Shown here piece after piece: positions 1 through 11,510 of a stretch of 64,000 nucleotides of DNA (its first letter is position 1; every line of letters begins with the position of its first letter). The stretch is taken from NCBI GenBank assembly GCA_039654915.1, contig CM077597.1:75952001-76016000 (forward strand), in the 5' to 3' direction. The translations under genes and the position numbers were made by a program. The notes below the pieces were generated by a model. It saw only the letters and a list, made by a program, of their open reading frames with translations, ran no database searches and had not been told where the DNA came from. The stretch comes from Aquilaria yunnanensis (Eukaryota > Streptophyta > Magnoliopsida > Malvales > Thymelaeaceae).

Positions 1-353
1 AGTCCCTTTCTTTCATTAAAAGATAATTAAAGTAGCCTCCTTAATTTATTTGTGTCGACAAAATGTATATTATGAAAACTGAATAAATATTTTGTTTTAC
101 TTAATTAGAATACAATACAATACAAAGTATTACAATGATTAAAGGAGGAAAATTGGGGATTTGGTGAGTTTTTTTTTACTTCCGAAAGTCTAGAATTCTG
201 GTGCACCTTGAAGTAGCAAATGAGTCAGACCAGACTTTCATATGCAAAACTGAATAAATATTAAAATGTCTCCTTTTAATTAGTTATAGAGTTCAAATTT
301 TCTTTTAGATTGACTGATTAATACAATTTTTTTTTTTGCATGTACGTACATAG
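1..353. other. Intron/upstream sequence of the HD-ZIP IV gene
   Basis: AT-rich sequence with no recognisable coding exon. It ends in a splice acceptor (AG at 352-353) that opens the first visible exon of the HD-ZIP IV gene, so at least its last part is intron. The homeodomain and zipper exons must lie upstream of the window. Confidence 0.6.
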
Positions 354-3300
354 GTAGAGAAATTAAGAGCGGCGATAAGAAAGAATCCGCCGGGTGGCGC
401 GGCGTCGGCGAGCTCGTGCTCCGCCGGGAACGACCAGGAGAACAGAAGCTCTTTAGACTTCTACACGGGAATATTCGGGCTGGACAAGCCGAGAATCATA
501 GAGATCGTGAACCAGGCGGCGGAGGAGATGACCAAGATGGCGGGCACAGGCGAACCGCTTTGGGTCCGAAGCGTGGAGACGGGTCGGGAGATTCTGAACT
601 ACGACGAGTACGTAAAAGAGTTCGCCGATGACAATACAATGCCGTCTTTGGGCGGCGTCAGCGGAAGGCGGAAGAGATCTATCGAGGCTTCGCGAGAGGC
701 GGGAGTTGTTTTCGTTGATCTTCCCAGGCTTATCCAGAGCTTCTTGGACGTAGTGAGTAATTTCCTGATAAATTACAATTATTAATATCCTCTTTTCATT
801 AGAAAAAAGTATTTATTTAAGATTAATAAATTTGATTTCTATTAACACCGGTAAACTTTCTTTTAATTTTAAATATACATATAAAATGTATTTCATCTTA
901 ATTCATGAGATTTCCAAAAAAGAGTATAGACCCTTATACCTGTATAAGTGCTTCTAATTACGAAAAAAAAATTCATGAGATTTCTTGTACAATTTTGTTA
1001 GTTAAAATAAATAAAAATAACATTTTATCATGAGATGTAGCAAGATTTTGGAATGTCCTTAAATGGAAAGCATGGTAATGGATTTTGGAAGGAGTGAGTA
1101 TTAATTATTTTATTAGTATTACTTATTTATTATTTTGTCTTTGTATTCTTCATGCACATATGGCTTCATTCCCAATGTATTGTTTTTAATTTTGTCAAAA
1201 AAACGTATTTTTTTAATATTTTTGTCTTAATAATTGATGTTGGATAACAAATAAGTGTCCCTTTTCAGGAAAAAAAAATATCTTAAAAGTACTTCCATGA
1301 CATGCTCTCCTATTCTTTTTCTCCTGCTTTTGTGTTAAAATGATTATTTAAAATATTGAAAATTATTATTATTATTATTATCTTCTGAGAAAGAATGATT
1401 TATTCGCATTTGCAGAATCAATGGAAGGAAATGTTTCCGTGCTTGATCTCCAAGGCAGCCACTGTCGACGTCATTTGCAATGGAGAAGGGGCAAACCGAA
1501 ACGGTGCCGTTCAGTTGGTGAGATATCTTGTTAATTTCCTTCTTTCTTTTCTTTCTTTTTCTTCCCCCCTCCCCCCCTCTGTTTTTTAACACTTTGGTTT
1601 TATGGTACTAGAAAATATTTTCCTCCATAAATTTTTAAATCATCTTTTTCCGTTTCTATAATTTATATTTTTTTTCTAAAAAATAACTTTAGGAATGAGC
1701 TTTAATTTTTGCTATAAAAAAAAAAGATATTGATAAAAGAATCGATAATATATAATATATATTCTTCATAAATTATTATCAAACACAACATAATAAGAGA
1801 GTTTATCCTTAGTATTATTCTTTCTGTGGACAAAATTAATTCATCAATACAAAAAGGGGCTATATATATTATGCAGAATTTAGGATTTATTTCTTTTTTT
1901 TTATTTTAGTTAAAAGTATAAGAAAGCGCTTCAACCATATGCAGAAAAGATCAATTAATTAAGCACTTTAACTTATTATTCTATGAAATTTTTTGTTTTG
2001 ATTTCTTGTTTGTAATCCGAACATTATACGTATCACTACACCAGTGTCCATATACAGGTATTTTAATTAACAAAATAATAAATCAAGCCTTTAACTTAAA
2101 AAATTCGAACGGGTAGAGTACTTGATTGAAAACAATATCCCTCTAACTAACCCAAATTGAAATTTCCATATTCGAAGGCCTCCATTTTTGCCTTATCCGA
2201 CAGCTAGGTCCACATCAAAAACATTTATACAGTACCGTCCATGCATCCGTCAGTCATGTACAACAACCCAACCGTAGGTCAGAGTTCAGATATGTTGACG
2301 TTTAGGCTGCTGCAAATTATTGAAGAATCTATAAACCTACCAATTGGAGCACTTTATTTTCCTTTTGTTTCAGGGAAAATATTCTGAAATGCACTAATTT
2401 TTCTATTGACATTTTTTACATAAGAGCCACTGTTGCAGATGTTTGCAGAGCTTCAGATGCTAACGCCGTTAGTGCCCACAAGAGAAGTCTATTTCGTTCG
2501 TCACTGCAAACAACTAAGCCCAGAGAAATGGGTCATTGTTGATGTCTCCATCGACAAGTTTGAAGACAACATCGACGCTTCCCTTGTGAAATGTCGAAAA
2601 CGCCCATCTGGTTGCATCATCGAAGACAAATCCAATGGTCATTGCAAGGTACAACTCACATATTCATGTTTTGCATATACTCAAATTGTGCCGATCTGTA
2701 ATCATGATAGATTATTCGTGAGACCACATTTGTTATCTTACAATTGGGTTTTTTTTTTTCTTGGTTTAAAATGAAAATCAGGTTACTTGGGTTGAACATC
2801 TAGAGTGCCAGAAGACTACAGTGCACACAATGTACCGGGCCATAGTTAGTAGTGGCTTGGCGTTTGGGGCAAGGCATTGGATATCAACCCTACAACAGCA
2901 GTGTGAACGACTAGTTTTTTTCATGGCTACCAATGTTCCCACCAAGGACTCAGCCGGTAATTTGAAACTAAACGATCATTTCGTTGGTTTTCTTGCACAA
3001 AAAACTGTTTTAGGAAGGCTGAAACGGAACCTGAAAACTTCAGGTGTTGCAACGTTGGCTGGGAGGAAGAGCATATTGAAGCTAGCACAGAGAATGACAC
3101 GGAGCTTCTGCCATGCCATTGGAGCATCAAGCTACCACACATGGAACAAGGTGGCAAGCAAGACAGGAGAAGATGTTCGGGTTTCGTCCCGAAAGAACTT
3201 GAACGATCCTGGTGAACCTATTGGTGTGATTGTCTGTGCAGTCTCCTCCATTTGGTTACCTATTCCTCCCAATTTCTTGTTCGATTTCTTATGCGATGAG

Positions 3301-3933
3301 ACTCGTCGTAGTGAGGTTAGTTTTCGCCTCATTCACAACATTTCATGCAACATATAACAAACTGGAATAACATTTGTATGATCCAGTGGGATATAATGTC
3401 GAAGGGAAGCCCGGTCCAGTCGATTGCAAGCTTGTCGAAAGGGCAAGATCGAGGCAATTCGGTGACCATTCACGTAGGTTACTTGATTTATGAGCTATTA
3501 CAATCAATCATTTGTATGCAAACCTTCCTTACAATTTCTTGCATTTTATTAGGCAATGAACTCGAAAGAGAACAACATGTGGGTACTACAAGACAGTAGC
3601 ACAAACACATACGAGCACATGGTTGTGTATGCTCCCGTTGACATGTCTGGTATGCAATCTGTGGTCACCGGGTGTGACTCGAGCGACATATCCATTTTAC
3701 CTTCAGGGTTCACAATTCTACCTGACGGGCTCGAGTCTAGGCCAGTGGTCATCACATCAAGGCAAGAGGAAAAGAGTGCTGAGGGAGGGTCTCTGCTCAC
3801 CATTGCTTTCCAAATCCTAACCAACAGCTCCCCGACCGCTAAGCTAACAGGCGAGTCTGTGGAATCTGCTAACACACTCATATCCTGCACACTAGAAAAC
3901 ATCAAGAAAAGCTTGCAGTGTGAAGATGGGTGA
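354..3933 (+). CDS. GL2: HD-ZIP class IV transcription factor, GLABRA2-like (5' partial)
   Basis: 3' part of a homeobox-leucine zipper IV regulator. Members bind L1-box DNA and control epidermal fate; GL2 acts in trichomes, root hairs and seed coat. Exons read from splice sites: 354-752, 1416-1517, 2439-2648, 2782-2956, 3044-3315, 3387-3473, 3553-3933 (stop). Phases agree throughout and give about 541 residues; Arabidopsis GL2 has about 747, so the missing ~200 are the N-terminus, homeodomain and zipper. Visible: the segment after the zipper, then the START domain (EPLWVRSVETGREILNYDEY, VPTREVYFVR, LSPEKW, SGCIIEDKSNGH, GLAFGARHW, ERLVFFMATNVPTKD), then the C-terminal HD-SAD region (LAGRKSILKLAQRMT, SSRKNLNDPGEP, SLSKGQDRGNSV, WVLQDSSTN, VVYAPVD, ILPSGF). 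The C-terminus KKSLQCEDG resembles the GL2 end more than PDF2/ANL2. The GL2 orthology is inferred; class IV is clear. Confidence 0.88.
2957..3043 (+). other. 87-bp stop-free intron in the HD-ZIP IV gene
   Basis: Between GCC-G and GT-GTT-GCA lies a GTAATT...CTTCAG segment of exactly 87 nt, with no stop in frame. Removing it restores the family's DSAG-VATLAGRKS junction. Retaining it would add 29 residues inside the conserved region. It is called as an intron because the family protein lacks these residues. Confidence 0.75.
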
Positions 3934-4458
3934 TTGACCTGTTTGCCACAATTTTCCTGTTTCTTTGTGATTTGGTAGACAAGAAGCAAAACCAGATTGT
4001 TATTTCCCAGTCTGATTATTCTTTTTGGCAAACCCGATTGCTCTAGAAACTAGGTAGTAGTGATAAGAGCTATTTTAACTGAGCCCTAGTAGTTAGAAGT
4101 TGATTTGTTAGATCTACCATATTAAGTTCAGGTACCCATGTCGGTTTACTATGTTGGAGATGTACCCAATGTGTTGGTTTAAAATGTTGGATATGTGTCC
4201 AATGTCATATTGCAAAAGTGTTGGAATTTGGATACTAAACTTGTAAGAAAAAACTGTTTCAGGGAAAACAAATCTTGTATAGAATTATATATGTGGTTTT
4301 TCCTCTTCCATAGCTTCTAACCAGTGGCTATTATTTTCTAACAAATGTTTCCTACTTTTTACCTGCATATCCTCTGTGTTCTGTTTTAGCTTTACCATCT
4401 ATTGCAGCTTCATAATTAATTTACAATAATCACGGAGTACAAAAACATGGTTACGATT
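3934..4458. other. 3' flank of the HD-ZIP IV gene
   Basis: Contains the presumed 3' UTR. No coding sequence is recognised. A short degenerate repetition around 'ttggatatgtgtcc' and 'ttggagatgtaccc' occurs at 4150-4210. Confidence 0.4.
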
Positions 4459-4607
4459 TGGAAAGCAGAGCTGAGCGCAGATTCTCCCCTGCTCTCTTCT
4501 CCTCCTGCCTTGACATGATCACCACCTGCATCAACTCAAGCTCGCCGGACAGAAAAATATGGGAATCACGAGTCACACAGGTGATAACAGATTGCATCCC
4601 AGATAAT
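4459..4607 (-). pseudogene. Inverted fragment of an HD-ZIP IV terminal exon
   Basis: The reverse complement aligns with 3649-3828, in the last exon of the neighbouring GL2-like gene. One end shares GGGATGCAATCTGT / TCACC / GTGTGACTCG. After a gap of about 20 bases it shares TCAAGGCAGGAGGAGAAGAG and CTGCTTTCCAAATCGTAACC (gene: TCAAGGCAAGAGGAAAAGAG, TTGCTTTCCAAATCCTAACC). By eye about three quarters of aligned bases agree. In one frame it still reads VVIMSRQEEKRA (gene VVITSRQEEKSA), but the parts lie in different frames with stops between, so it is not coding. It points tail-to-tail at the parent exon, about 0.5 kb beyond the stop codon. It could come from the local gene or from another family member. 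Confidence 0.8.
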
Positions 4608-5130
4608 TAAGCTTATTCACTTCTAAGTTCTAACTTCACTAAAGCAAGTGCTTTTTCTTGCGCCTAATCACCAAAACTTTGGAAGCTCAGGTAGAAATCT
4701 AGAAGAAATTTAGAAAATTATAATCAATTTGTTTTAACTTAAGTTAACGGACTTATTTTTGCTTTTATATCTTTTTTACATGAAACTAATTTCATTTGAA
4801 AATCAATATTATATAAATATAATAATTCATTTAAAACTAAATTTTCATGATATTGTTAAATTTTTATAAATTTTTCTTGTTTAATGTCTTAAGTTAGAAA
4901 ATTTCATAAAAATTTAATAAAATTACAAAAATTGTATTTTCAATGAATTATTAGAACGACATAATATTGGCTTTCAATTAAAATTAGTTCTAAGTAAAAA
5001 AAATGTAAAAATAAAAATAAGCAATTTTAAAGTCAATTGACTTAAGTTAAAACGAATTGGGTGTTACATACTCCGAAAGTATGTAGAAGTTCTCAAAAGA
5101 CTGAACTAAAATAAACATTATGTTTAAAAC
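4608..5130. other. AT-rich intergenic sequence
   Basis: No gene seen. 4700-5060 contains a loose inverted repeat: 'tttgttttaacttaagttaac' near 4728 and 'gacttaagttaaaacgaat' near 5039. This suggests a degenerate fold-back element of about 330 bp between the HD-ZIP and reductase genes. Confidence 0.4.
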
Positions 5131-8100
5131 TTATATTACAGCAGTTAACAAGGGTTCATTTTTTAAGTGTGCCTCTAAGTTTCTTACCACAAGGTCTGCC
5201 ATTGCATTGCTTGTTTCCACGGTGTCGCTACCAACATGAGGCACTAGGACTACATTGTCCAGCTTGAACAATTCCTCAGGGACGTCCGGCTCGTTCTCAA
5301 ACACATCGAGTCCAGCTCCACCTAGACGGCCTTCCAGCAATGCACACACAAGTTCAAGTTCATCTACATGCGCACCTCGTCCAATATTTATAAGGATACC
5401 TTCTGGACCTAATGCATCAATAACTGGTCGGTTTACAGCATGCCATGTTTCATCTGTCAATGCACATGCCACAACCAAGATTTGGCAATTGGTGGCCATG
5501 TCAATTATGTTTGAGTGGTAATTCCAATTTGTACTTCCTTTTTGGGATCTGGAGTGGTAACTTATTGTGCAGCCAAAAGCTTCAGCTCGCTTGGCGATTG
5601 CTGAGCCAATCCTGCCCAACCCAACAATTCCAACTGATTTACCACTGAGCTGGAAGAGACATGAAATATCAATAAAATAAGACAGAAGAAAATACATTCC
5701 AGGGAGAGAGGTGAAAACAAGAGAGCACTAAACTTAAGCTTCACATACAGACCAAATTTGCTACATTTAAAAATAGTGATTCAAGACAAATTATTCTCAC
5801 TATTGACCATATAACACGCATCAATTGAAATTAGAATGAAAACGCAGAAACAAAAAATATTGTTGGAAATGAAAGTAACTTGACAGCATTCAAAAATAAA
5901 CAGGCTGGGCAAAGAACTGAAAGGTAGGAACTTGTCACCAACCAGCCCTCAGAAGCTCATATGGTGAAAAAGTACTAAGGAAAGAAAAGAAGTCTGGGGA
6001 TGAAATGGTATGGGGATGGCAACTCTATTTATATATTAGCAACCTCTTGTACCATAAATAGTGGCAACATACACACTTGGACACTTGGCAAGCACGCAAA
6101 CAGACCCACTAGCCCTATTTATACCATCATAAAGTCCATTGTCCTGGAAAATTTTAAGCTTCTCTAATGTTCTAGAATGCGAGTAAAACAGACTAGTCTA
6201 TTGAGCCTAGAACTCTCCATAGTTTTGGTTGCAATGGCTTGATTTAACGCAAAGCCATTGACCATCCTCCACTCGTTGATATTTGTTATATGGTCCGAAG
6301 AAGCTTCGGAAGACCAATATTCTACACATCAAAGGTGGTGATGCATTTCCAACTGAGTCCGGCAAGTGCTATAGTGTTATAGCTATGGGAAAGTGGCAGG
6401 GAAAATATTAGAAAAGGAAAAGGGATGAAAATAGAAGGATAGACTATCTAGGTTAGTCACACCAGTAGAAAGAATATGTGCCATATTTTCTCTCAAATCT
6501 CATGAAGGAACAACTTATACAATTTTCAGTGAACATCTTAGCAATATGATCTACAATGATTCTGCAAGTTGCAAAAATTTAAGAAAGCCCAAAACTTAGT
6601 ATGATTCTAATCTCTAATGTTAAACCATATGCTTTTTGGTCAGTGAACTGCTTAAACCAAAGCACAGAGGTTAATGGAAATGGAGATGGGACAATTTTAA
6701 GGGGGCTCAGCATTTGCATTTGACAACCCACTAACCAAAATTGTGAACTTCACATCGTAATAGCAACTAACGAATCCAATGAGATTATTCAGTAAAAAGA
6801 CCACTATTCAGGGAAAATCCCAAACGGCCAAATATGGCTTTGCAAATTCACTAACCAATGAACAGACCCTGCTTAACATGTAAAGGAGAAGAGATTCATC
6901 CCCTGAGTGAGACTTGGCTCTTACTGTAGCTTATCTGCTCGAGGGATAAAGAACTTCTGTCAAAAGTTGTTTCTCAGTTCATGAGACATGCTGCACAAGT
7001 TTTACAGCCTGTCACTTTTCTCCCTCTTAGAATTAGACCCCTCCACTAATATGCTAACATAAAAATATCATCTAGACTACCGACTAGCAGTACATATTGA
7101 ATTGTTGCAGCTGTGTTTCCATACTGAATTTCATATTTTCCCCCTTTTGCTCATTCTTAACCTCTTTACTCTATAAAACCAGTTTTACCTGAATGTTCCT
7201 TCACAAGCCCATCACATGCATCTTTCCTATTCCATTTTGGGATGGTTCCCTCTTCTTCTTCTTCTTCTTCTTCTTCTTCTTCTTCACTTGCCTATTGCCT
7301 GTTTCTTTTTCCACATTTATAGTTCACCTGAATTTTAGCTGTTAATGTACATTTTCTAAGCATTTATATATTCTTTTACAGAGAAAAGATATGCAGATAC
7401 ATCTTGCCTCTTGCTTTACTATTTCTACTGTAAGCAATTATAAACCAAGTGTTTGCTCGCCGACCTAACATTATATTATGCACACACAAGGCTAAAGTGT
7501 ATCGTCTATTCTCCTCTAACTTTTGTGACTAAGCCTTCCCATTTTATTTTTTCTCCTCAATGTAGATTATTTATTTTGCAACCAGCAATCCAGTTGCTTG
7601 CCGCAGTCCCACAAGGAGAGTATTCACGTAACTGTTCTATTTTCTCCCTATTGGACCTACTTTTCTGTTCTCTCAACAAACAATAATAACATTTTATTCC
7701 TATACTTCTCCTTTACTTTAATCATAACTCAGTGCTTTCCCCTTTTTCCAGGACCTTGCAATTTATCCCATATCATACCCATGAAAGTCACGCAACAAAT
7801 TGGCAGAAAACAACAAACAACATCATCCCTTCCACTTCCACTTATGTTTATGAATATCACAAACTCTAGCAAAAAAAAATTTGAGACAGTATGTTTGACT
7901 TAGTTTTGCAATCACTCCTATAAATTACTTAAATTCAATCGTTACCAAATCCAGCTAAGCAGCATAACAAAACTTCTTCAACTTACGGCAATGCCTCATT
8001 TTGCAGGGACTTGGATGAGGCTGTACTATGGTTTTTGTGCTAGAACACAAAGCAGACATGCTAGATGACATAAATAATTTGATCAGCTACAGCCTCTACA

Positions 8101-8769
8101 GGTGTTACATAAATCATGTGAAGCCAAATTATATATAGTATGCAGGTTCATGTCATTTATGAAATAATTTTTTTATCTAAAGATTTATGAAAGAAATTCT
8201 GGTACTTTGTAGCCAAAACTAATAAACCTACTGAGATTATTCACTGAAAAGCACTAGAACGGCAGATAGAGAAATTGGCATTTCATCAACAAATCTACAT
8301 TCCAACGAGATTATTCACTGGAACCACAAATAAAAAGAGAAACCCAGAAAAATACCTTCGTAGTCAAGACGAAATCGGCACGAGTCCAACCCCCATTTCT
8401 GACAAACCGATCACAAACAGAAACCCTTCTCAAGACCGCCAAAGCCAAACCAATCGCCAAGTCTGCAACATCATCGGTCAACACATCCGGGGTGTTGGTG
8501 ACCTTAATCCCTTTGGCTTTGCACTTGTTCAAATCGATCTTGTCCAGGCCAACGCTGTAGCTGGAGACGATCTCCAAATTCGGCAGCGAGTCGATCAGTT
8601 GTGCTTCCGCCCCGACTTTAGTGTTGCCCACCACCGCTCTGATAGAGCTCGAATTCAGCGTCATGGAGGAAGAAGATGACCATGGCTTGATCAGCTTGAA
8701 TCGGCTCTCGAGCTGACGCTCGAGGTAGTAGGACATTGGGCAGGTCATTAGTACCTCGATGTCTTTCAT
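5131..8769 (-). CDS. HPR2: Hydroxypyruvate/hydroxyphenylpyruvate reductase (D-2-hydroxyacid dehydrogenase)
   Basis: NAD(P)H-dependent reductase of the D-isomer 2-hydroxyacid dehydrogenase family. Plant HPR2/HPPR enzymes reduce hydroxypyruvate, glyoxylate or 4-hydroxyphenylpyruvate; there is no targeting peptide, so cytosolic is likely. Two exons: 8769-8356 (138 codons) and 5649-5131. Both borders are GT-AG in phase 0, giving 310 residues, close to Arabidopsis HPR2 (about 313). The N-terminal substrate-binding half carries [22 protein letters not shown] and [18 protein letters not shown]. The Rossmann part carries VGLGRIG (G148-x-G150-xx-G153). Catalytic residues are R229 (NIGRG), E258 (ENEP) and H276 (VPHVG). 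The 2.7-kb intron contains a CTT microsatellite. Only about 80 bp separate the ATG from a TIR element, so the promoter probably lies in transposon sequence. Which substrate is preferred cannot be read from the sequence. Confidence 0.92.
7251..7285. repeat. (CTT)n microsatellite
   Basis: About eleven uninterrupted TCT/CTT units inside the long intron of the reductase gene. Confidence 0.95.
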
Positions 8770-8850
8770 GGTTTTTGCTGGAGGTTCGCAGAGGCGGGAG
8801 GAATTGGATTAACGCTACTCTCTCCGTCGACGAAAGCAAATTGAGAAAAG

Positions 8851-9872
8851 CCCTAAAGCCATTTTTAGTCCTTAAACTTGCATGACACGGACACTCAACC
8901 CCTTTAACTTGGAATCGGTCTAACTCGCCCCCTAGACTTTCAAACATTGGACATTTTGCCCCTTTTACCCACATGCACATCATGTGATGCTTTTTACCTT
9001 AACAGCATCTGCCCTTTTTGTTCCCATCAAAATGAAATCATTGGCTACAATTTTTGCACTAACAATTGTCATCTGTGAACTCGTCGACAATCTTAAGGCC
9101 TTGAGTGCCAGCATAGTCGCTTCCTCTTCCCCAACCTAATTGGCCCCTCACTGAAACTAAAATAGATATTGTTGAACTAAAATCGCCCTCCCCAATCCCT
9201 AGTCCCTTCCTTGTCGAAATCACCCTAATCCTTTCCTCATCCCTAGTTTTGGATGGCTACGATGAGGAAGATCTAACGGTGGTGGCAATGAGGAAGAGCT
9301 GGTATTGATGGCAGTGAGACGAAAGAGTGAGAAAGAGTTGGTTGCAATGGTGGTGAGATGAAGCGGCTGGGAAGAGTTTGTGGCTGTAGTGGTGAGGGAG
9401 AGTTGGCAATGTAGTGGTGAGGAAGGGTTGGTAGCGTAGCTTTGAAGAAGAGTTAATGGTGGTGGCTGTGAGACGATTCGATGATGAAGAGTCGGCAACA
9501 GTGGCAGTGAGACGAAGCAGCAAGGAAAAGCAATGGATACTTTACGGTTTGAATTAGAAAATGGAGTAGACAGTGTTAGGGTAAAAAGCATCACGTGATG
9601 TGCACATGAAGGAAATTGGGGTAAAGTGTCCCATGTGTGAAAGTTCATGGGGCTAGGGGTGTAAACGAACAAAACGTTCGGTAAACTTTTCATAAACCGT
9701 TCAGCGGGAGTTCGTCTATGTTCGTTTATTAAGCTAAAAGAACGAACATGAAATAATCGAATTGCTCATGAACATAAACAAACGAGCCTATGTTTGTTCA
9801 TTTTCATTTATGTTCACGAGCAGTTCAATTATTATTCATTTATGTTTGTTCATTGTTCATTTGTTTATGTGT

Positions 9873-9910
<38 letters not shown>

Positions 9911-10282
9911 TCGTTCGTTTACGTTCGTTTAAATCATTCACAAACATATTTTATACATTGTTCATGAACATGCTCGTGTTCGTGTATTGCCGTTCATATA
10001 TGAGTTCGTTCGTTTGGTTTGTTTATTGTTGTTTACGAATATAAACGAATAAACACAAACAACCATTTTACACTAAATGAACAAATGAACACGAACAAGG
10101 CTTGTTCGCGTTCGTGTTCATGTTTGTTAAAAACCTAAATGAACGAACACGAACAGCTTTTATTTGTGTTCGTTCAGTTCATTTACAGCCTTACACGGGA
10201 TGAGTTAGACTGATTCCAAGTTAATGGGGTTAAGTGCCCATGTTATTCAAGTTCAAGGGCCAAAAATGGATTTAGCCTTAGG
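8851..10282. mobile_element. Long-TIR non-autonomous DNA transposon next to the reductase start codon
   Basis: The left arm (8851 to about 9020) matches the reverse complement of the right arm. Outer segment: CCATTTTTAGTCCTTAAACT against CCATTTTTGGCCCTTGAACT, and TTAACTTGGAATC / GTCTAACTC. Inner segment: TGCACATCA-GTGATGCTTTTTACC. The right arm is split (9565-9653 and 10202-10282) by a second element at 9654-10193. Without that insert the element is about 0.88 kb with TIRs of roughly 170 bp. Long TIRs suggest a Mutator-like family, but no clear 9-bp target duplication could be fixed. The interior (9020-9564) is GTGGTGAG/AGGAAG-rich and encodes nothing recognisable. Confidence 0.75.
9654..10193. 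mobile_element. hAT-like fold-back MITE nested in the long-TIR element
   Basis: 540-bp insert with ends TAGGGGTGTAAACGAAC and, reverse-complemented, TAAGGCTGTAAATGAAC. It is packed with GTTCGTTTA/TAAACGAAC motifs in both directions and includes a (GT)n run at about 9868-9906. It interrupts the right arm of the surrounding element and is flanked by CATGGGGC (9646-9653) and CACGGGAT (10194-10201). That is an 8-bp duplication differing only by transitions, as expected for an old hAT insertion. Confidence 0.72.
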
Positions 10283-10778
10283 AAAACTAGAAAAGCCTAC
10301 TAATTTACACTTTTACCCCTCCATCTTTTCTCTTCTCCTCTGTCCTTCATCCATTCGTTCTCAATTCACCTCATTCCACCAATTGCCTCATTCGTCGTTT
10401 GTCCTTCTCCTCATCTTCTCCATAATTTCTCTTCTTCTTCATCCTATTAACCACCTCGTTTGCGCCCTCTAAACCTCTATCCTCAATTCTCTTCTGACCT
10501 CAATTCGCATCAATCTCTCCCCCTATGGCCTTACTTCGGGTCGTGCTCCATTCTTATCTTGCTACTCCTCACTTCTATCCATCAACTTCTTGCTTACGCT
10601 CGACCTTCTCACTTCTTCCTAACCTCATCGCCTCCACTCGCTGCTCCTTGATTCCACCCATCAAGATGAGAAGCACTGTCGAAAAGTTAGCGTGTTTGTC
10701 CAATTCAATTTTGGGGAGATGAAAGTAAGGACATAATTGACTTTTGGATGAATAAAACTTAATTGAAAAGGAAAGGAA
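10283..10778. other. Pyrimidine-rich non-genic stretch
   Basis: 10310-10660 is a strongly CT-rich strand (cttctcctc-type). Short open frames here are compositional artefacts. No gene seen. Confidence 0.5.
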
Positions 10779-11388
10779 AAAATATCAAATTTGCCACCAA
10801 TGTTTTGCGTTGGGAGCAGATATACCATTATATTTTTTTTTGCTCAATCTCCCACTAATGTTTTAAAATTGACAGGATATGTCACTAAAGTTTCAAATTA
10901 AGAGTGTATATCTCACTGATCGTTAAAAATCTAATAGAAAACATTAAAAAACTAATAAAAATGTTAAAAATAACAAGTTTTAAAATTTTAGGATGATACT
11001 ATAAGTTTTAATAAATTTCAAATACTTTTTATAATTAGACTCTTTCTCTTTCTTTCTTGAATGTCGGTGAATAGATTAGACAGCAGAGACAGAGGGAGGG
11101 CAGCGATGGGGTTGGGGTGCTTATGATGGAAACATTGACAGGGCTGAAATGCTGATGGCCGAGATCAAACCCTCTTTCGGTAAAAATCTCAAAGGTCATG
11201 ATATTTTTTGAAAGATGTATAATAACCACAGGATTTCAAAACCTGCTATATTTGCCATTTTTCATTATTTTCTAACCGACAGTGACATATTCAACTCATT
11301 TTAAAATGTTAATGGGAAACTAGGCTAAAAAAATTATAGTGGTATATTCACTCCCAACCCAAAATATCAGTGACAAATGTGATATTTC
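10779..11388. mobile_element. Non-autonomous TIR element, copy A1
   Basis: About 610 bp. The left end (AATATCAAATTTGCCACCAA, then TTTTGCGTTGGGAGCAGATA) is matched in reverse complement by the right end (AATATCACATTTGTCACTGA, then TTTTGGGTTGGGAGTGAATA) over roughly 90 bp. A second copy lies at 12969-13578. The interior shares a segment encoding nothing recognised. No target duplication could be fixed; the superfamily is uncertain (Mutator-like possible). Confidence 0.8.
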
Positions 11389-11510
11389 TACTAAAAGAAA
11401 ATGCTGTAAAGTTTTGGAACTACCCAAAAAGGAAAATTGTGCAAAAGATATAAGACAAAGGGAGTAGTGTTTAGCCCAATGACATGAAGGAGGCCGTAGC
11501 TAAACATACA

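Noticed and set aside
2821..3357. Single uninterrupted 178-residue reading frame in the HD-ZIP gene
   Set aside because: It runs through an 87-bp GT-AG intron and past the donor at 3316. Family alignment shows the extra residues do not belong to the protein.
9220..9693. 157-residue minus-strand frame
   Set aside because: It lies in the low-complexity interior and TIR of a transposon; Ser/Thr/Leu/Pro-rich by composition, with no domain.
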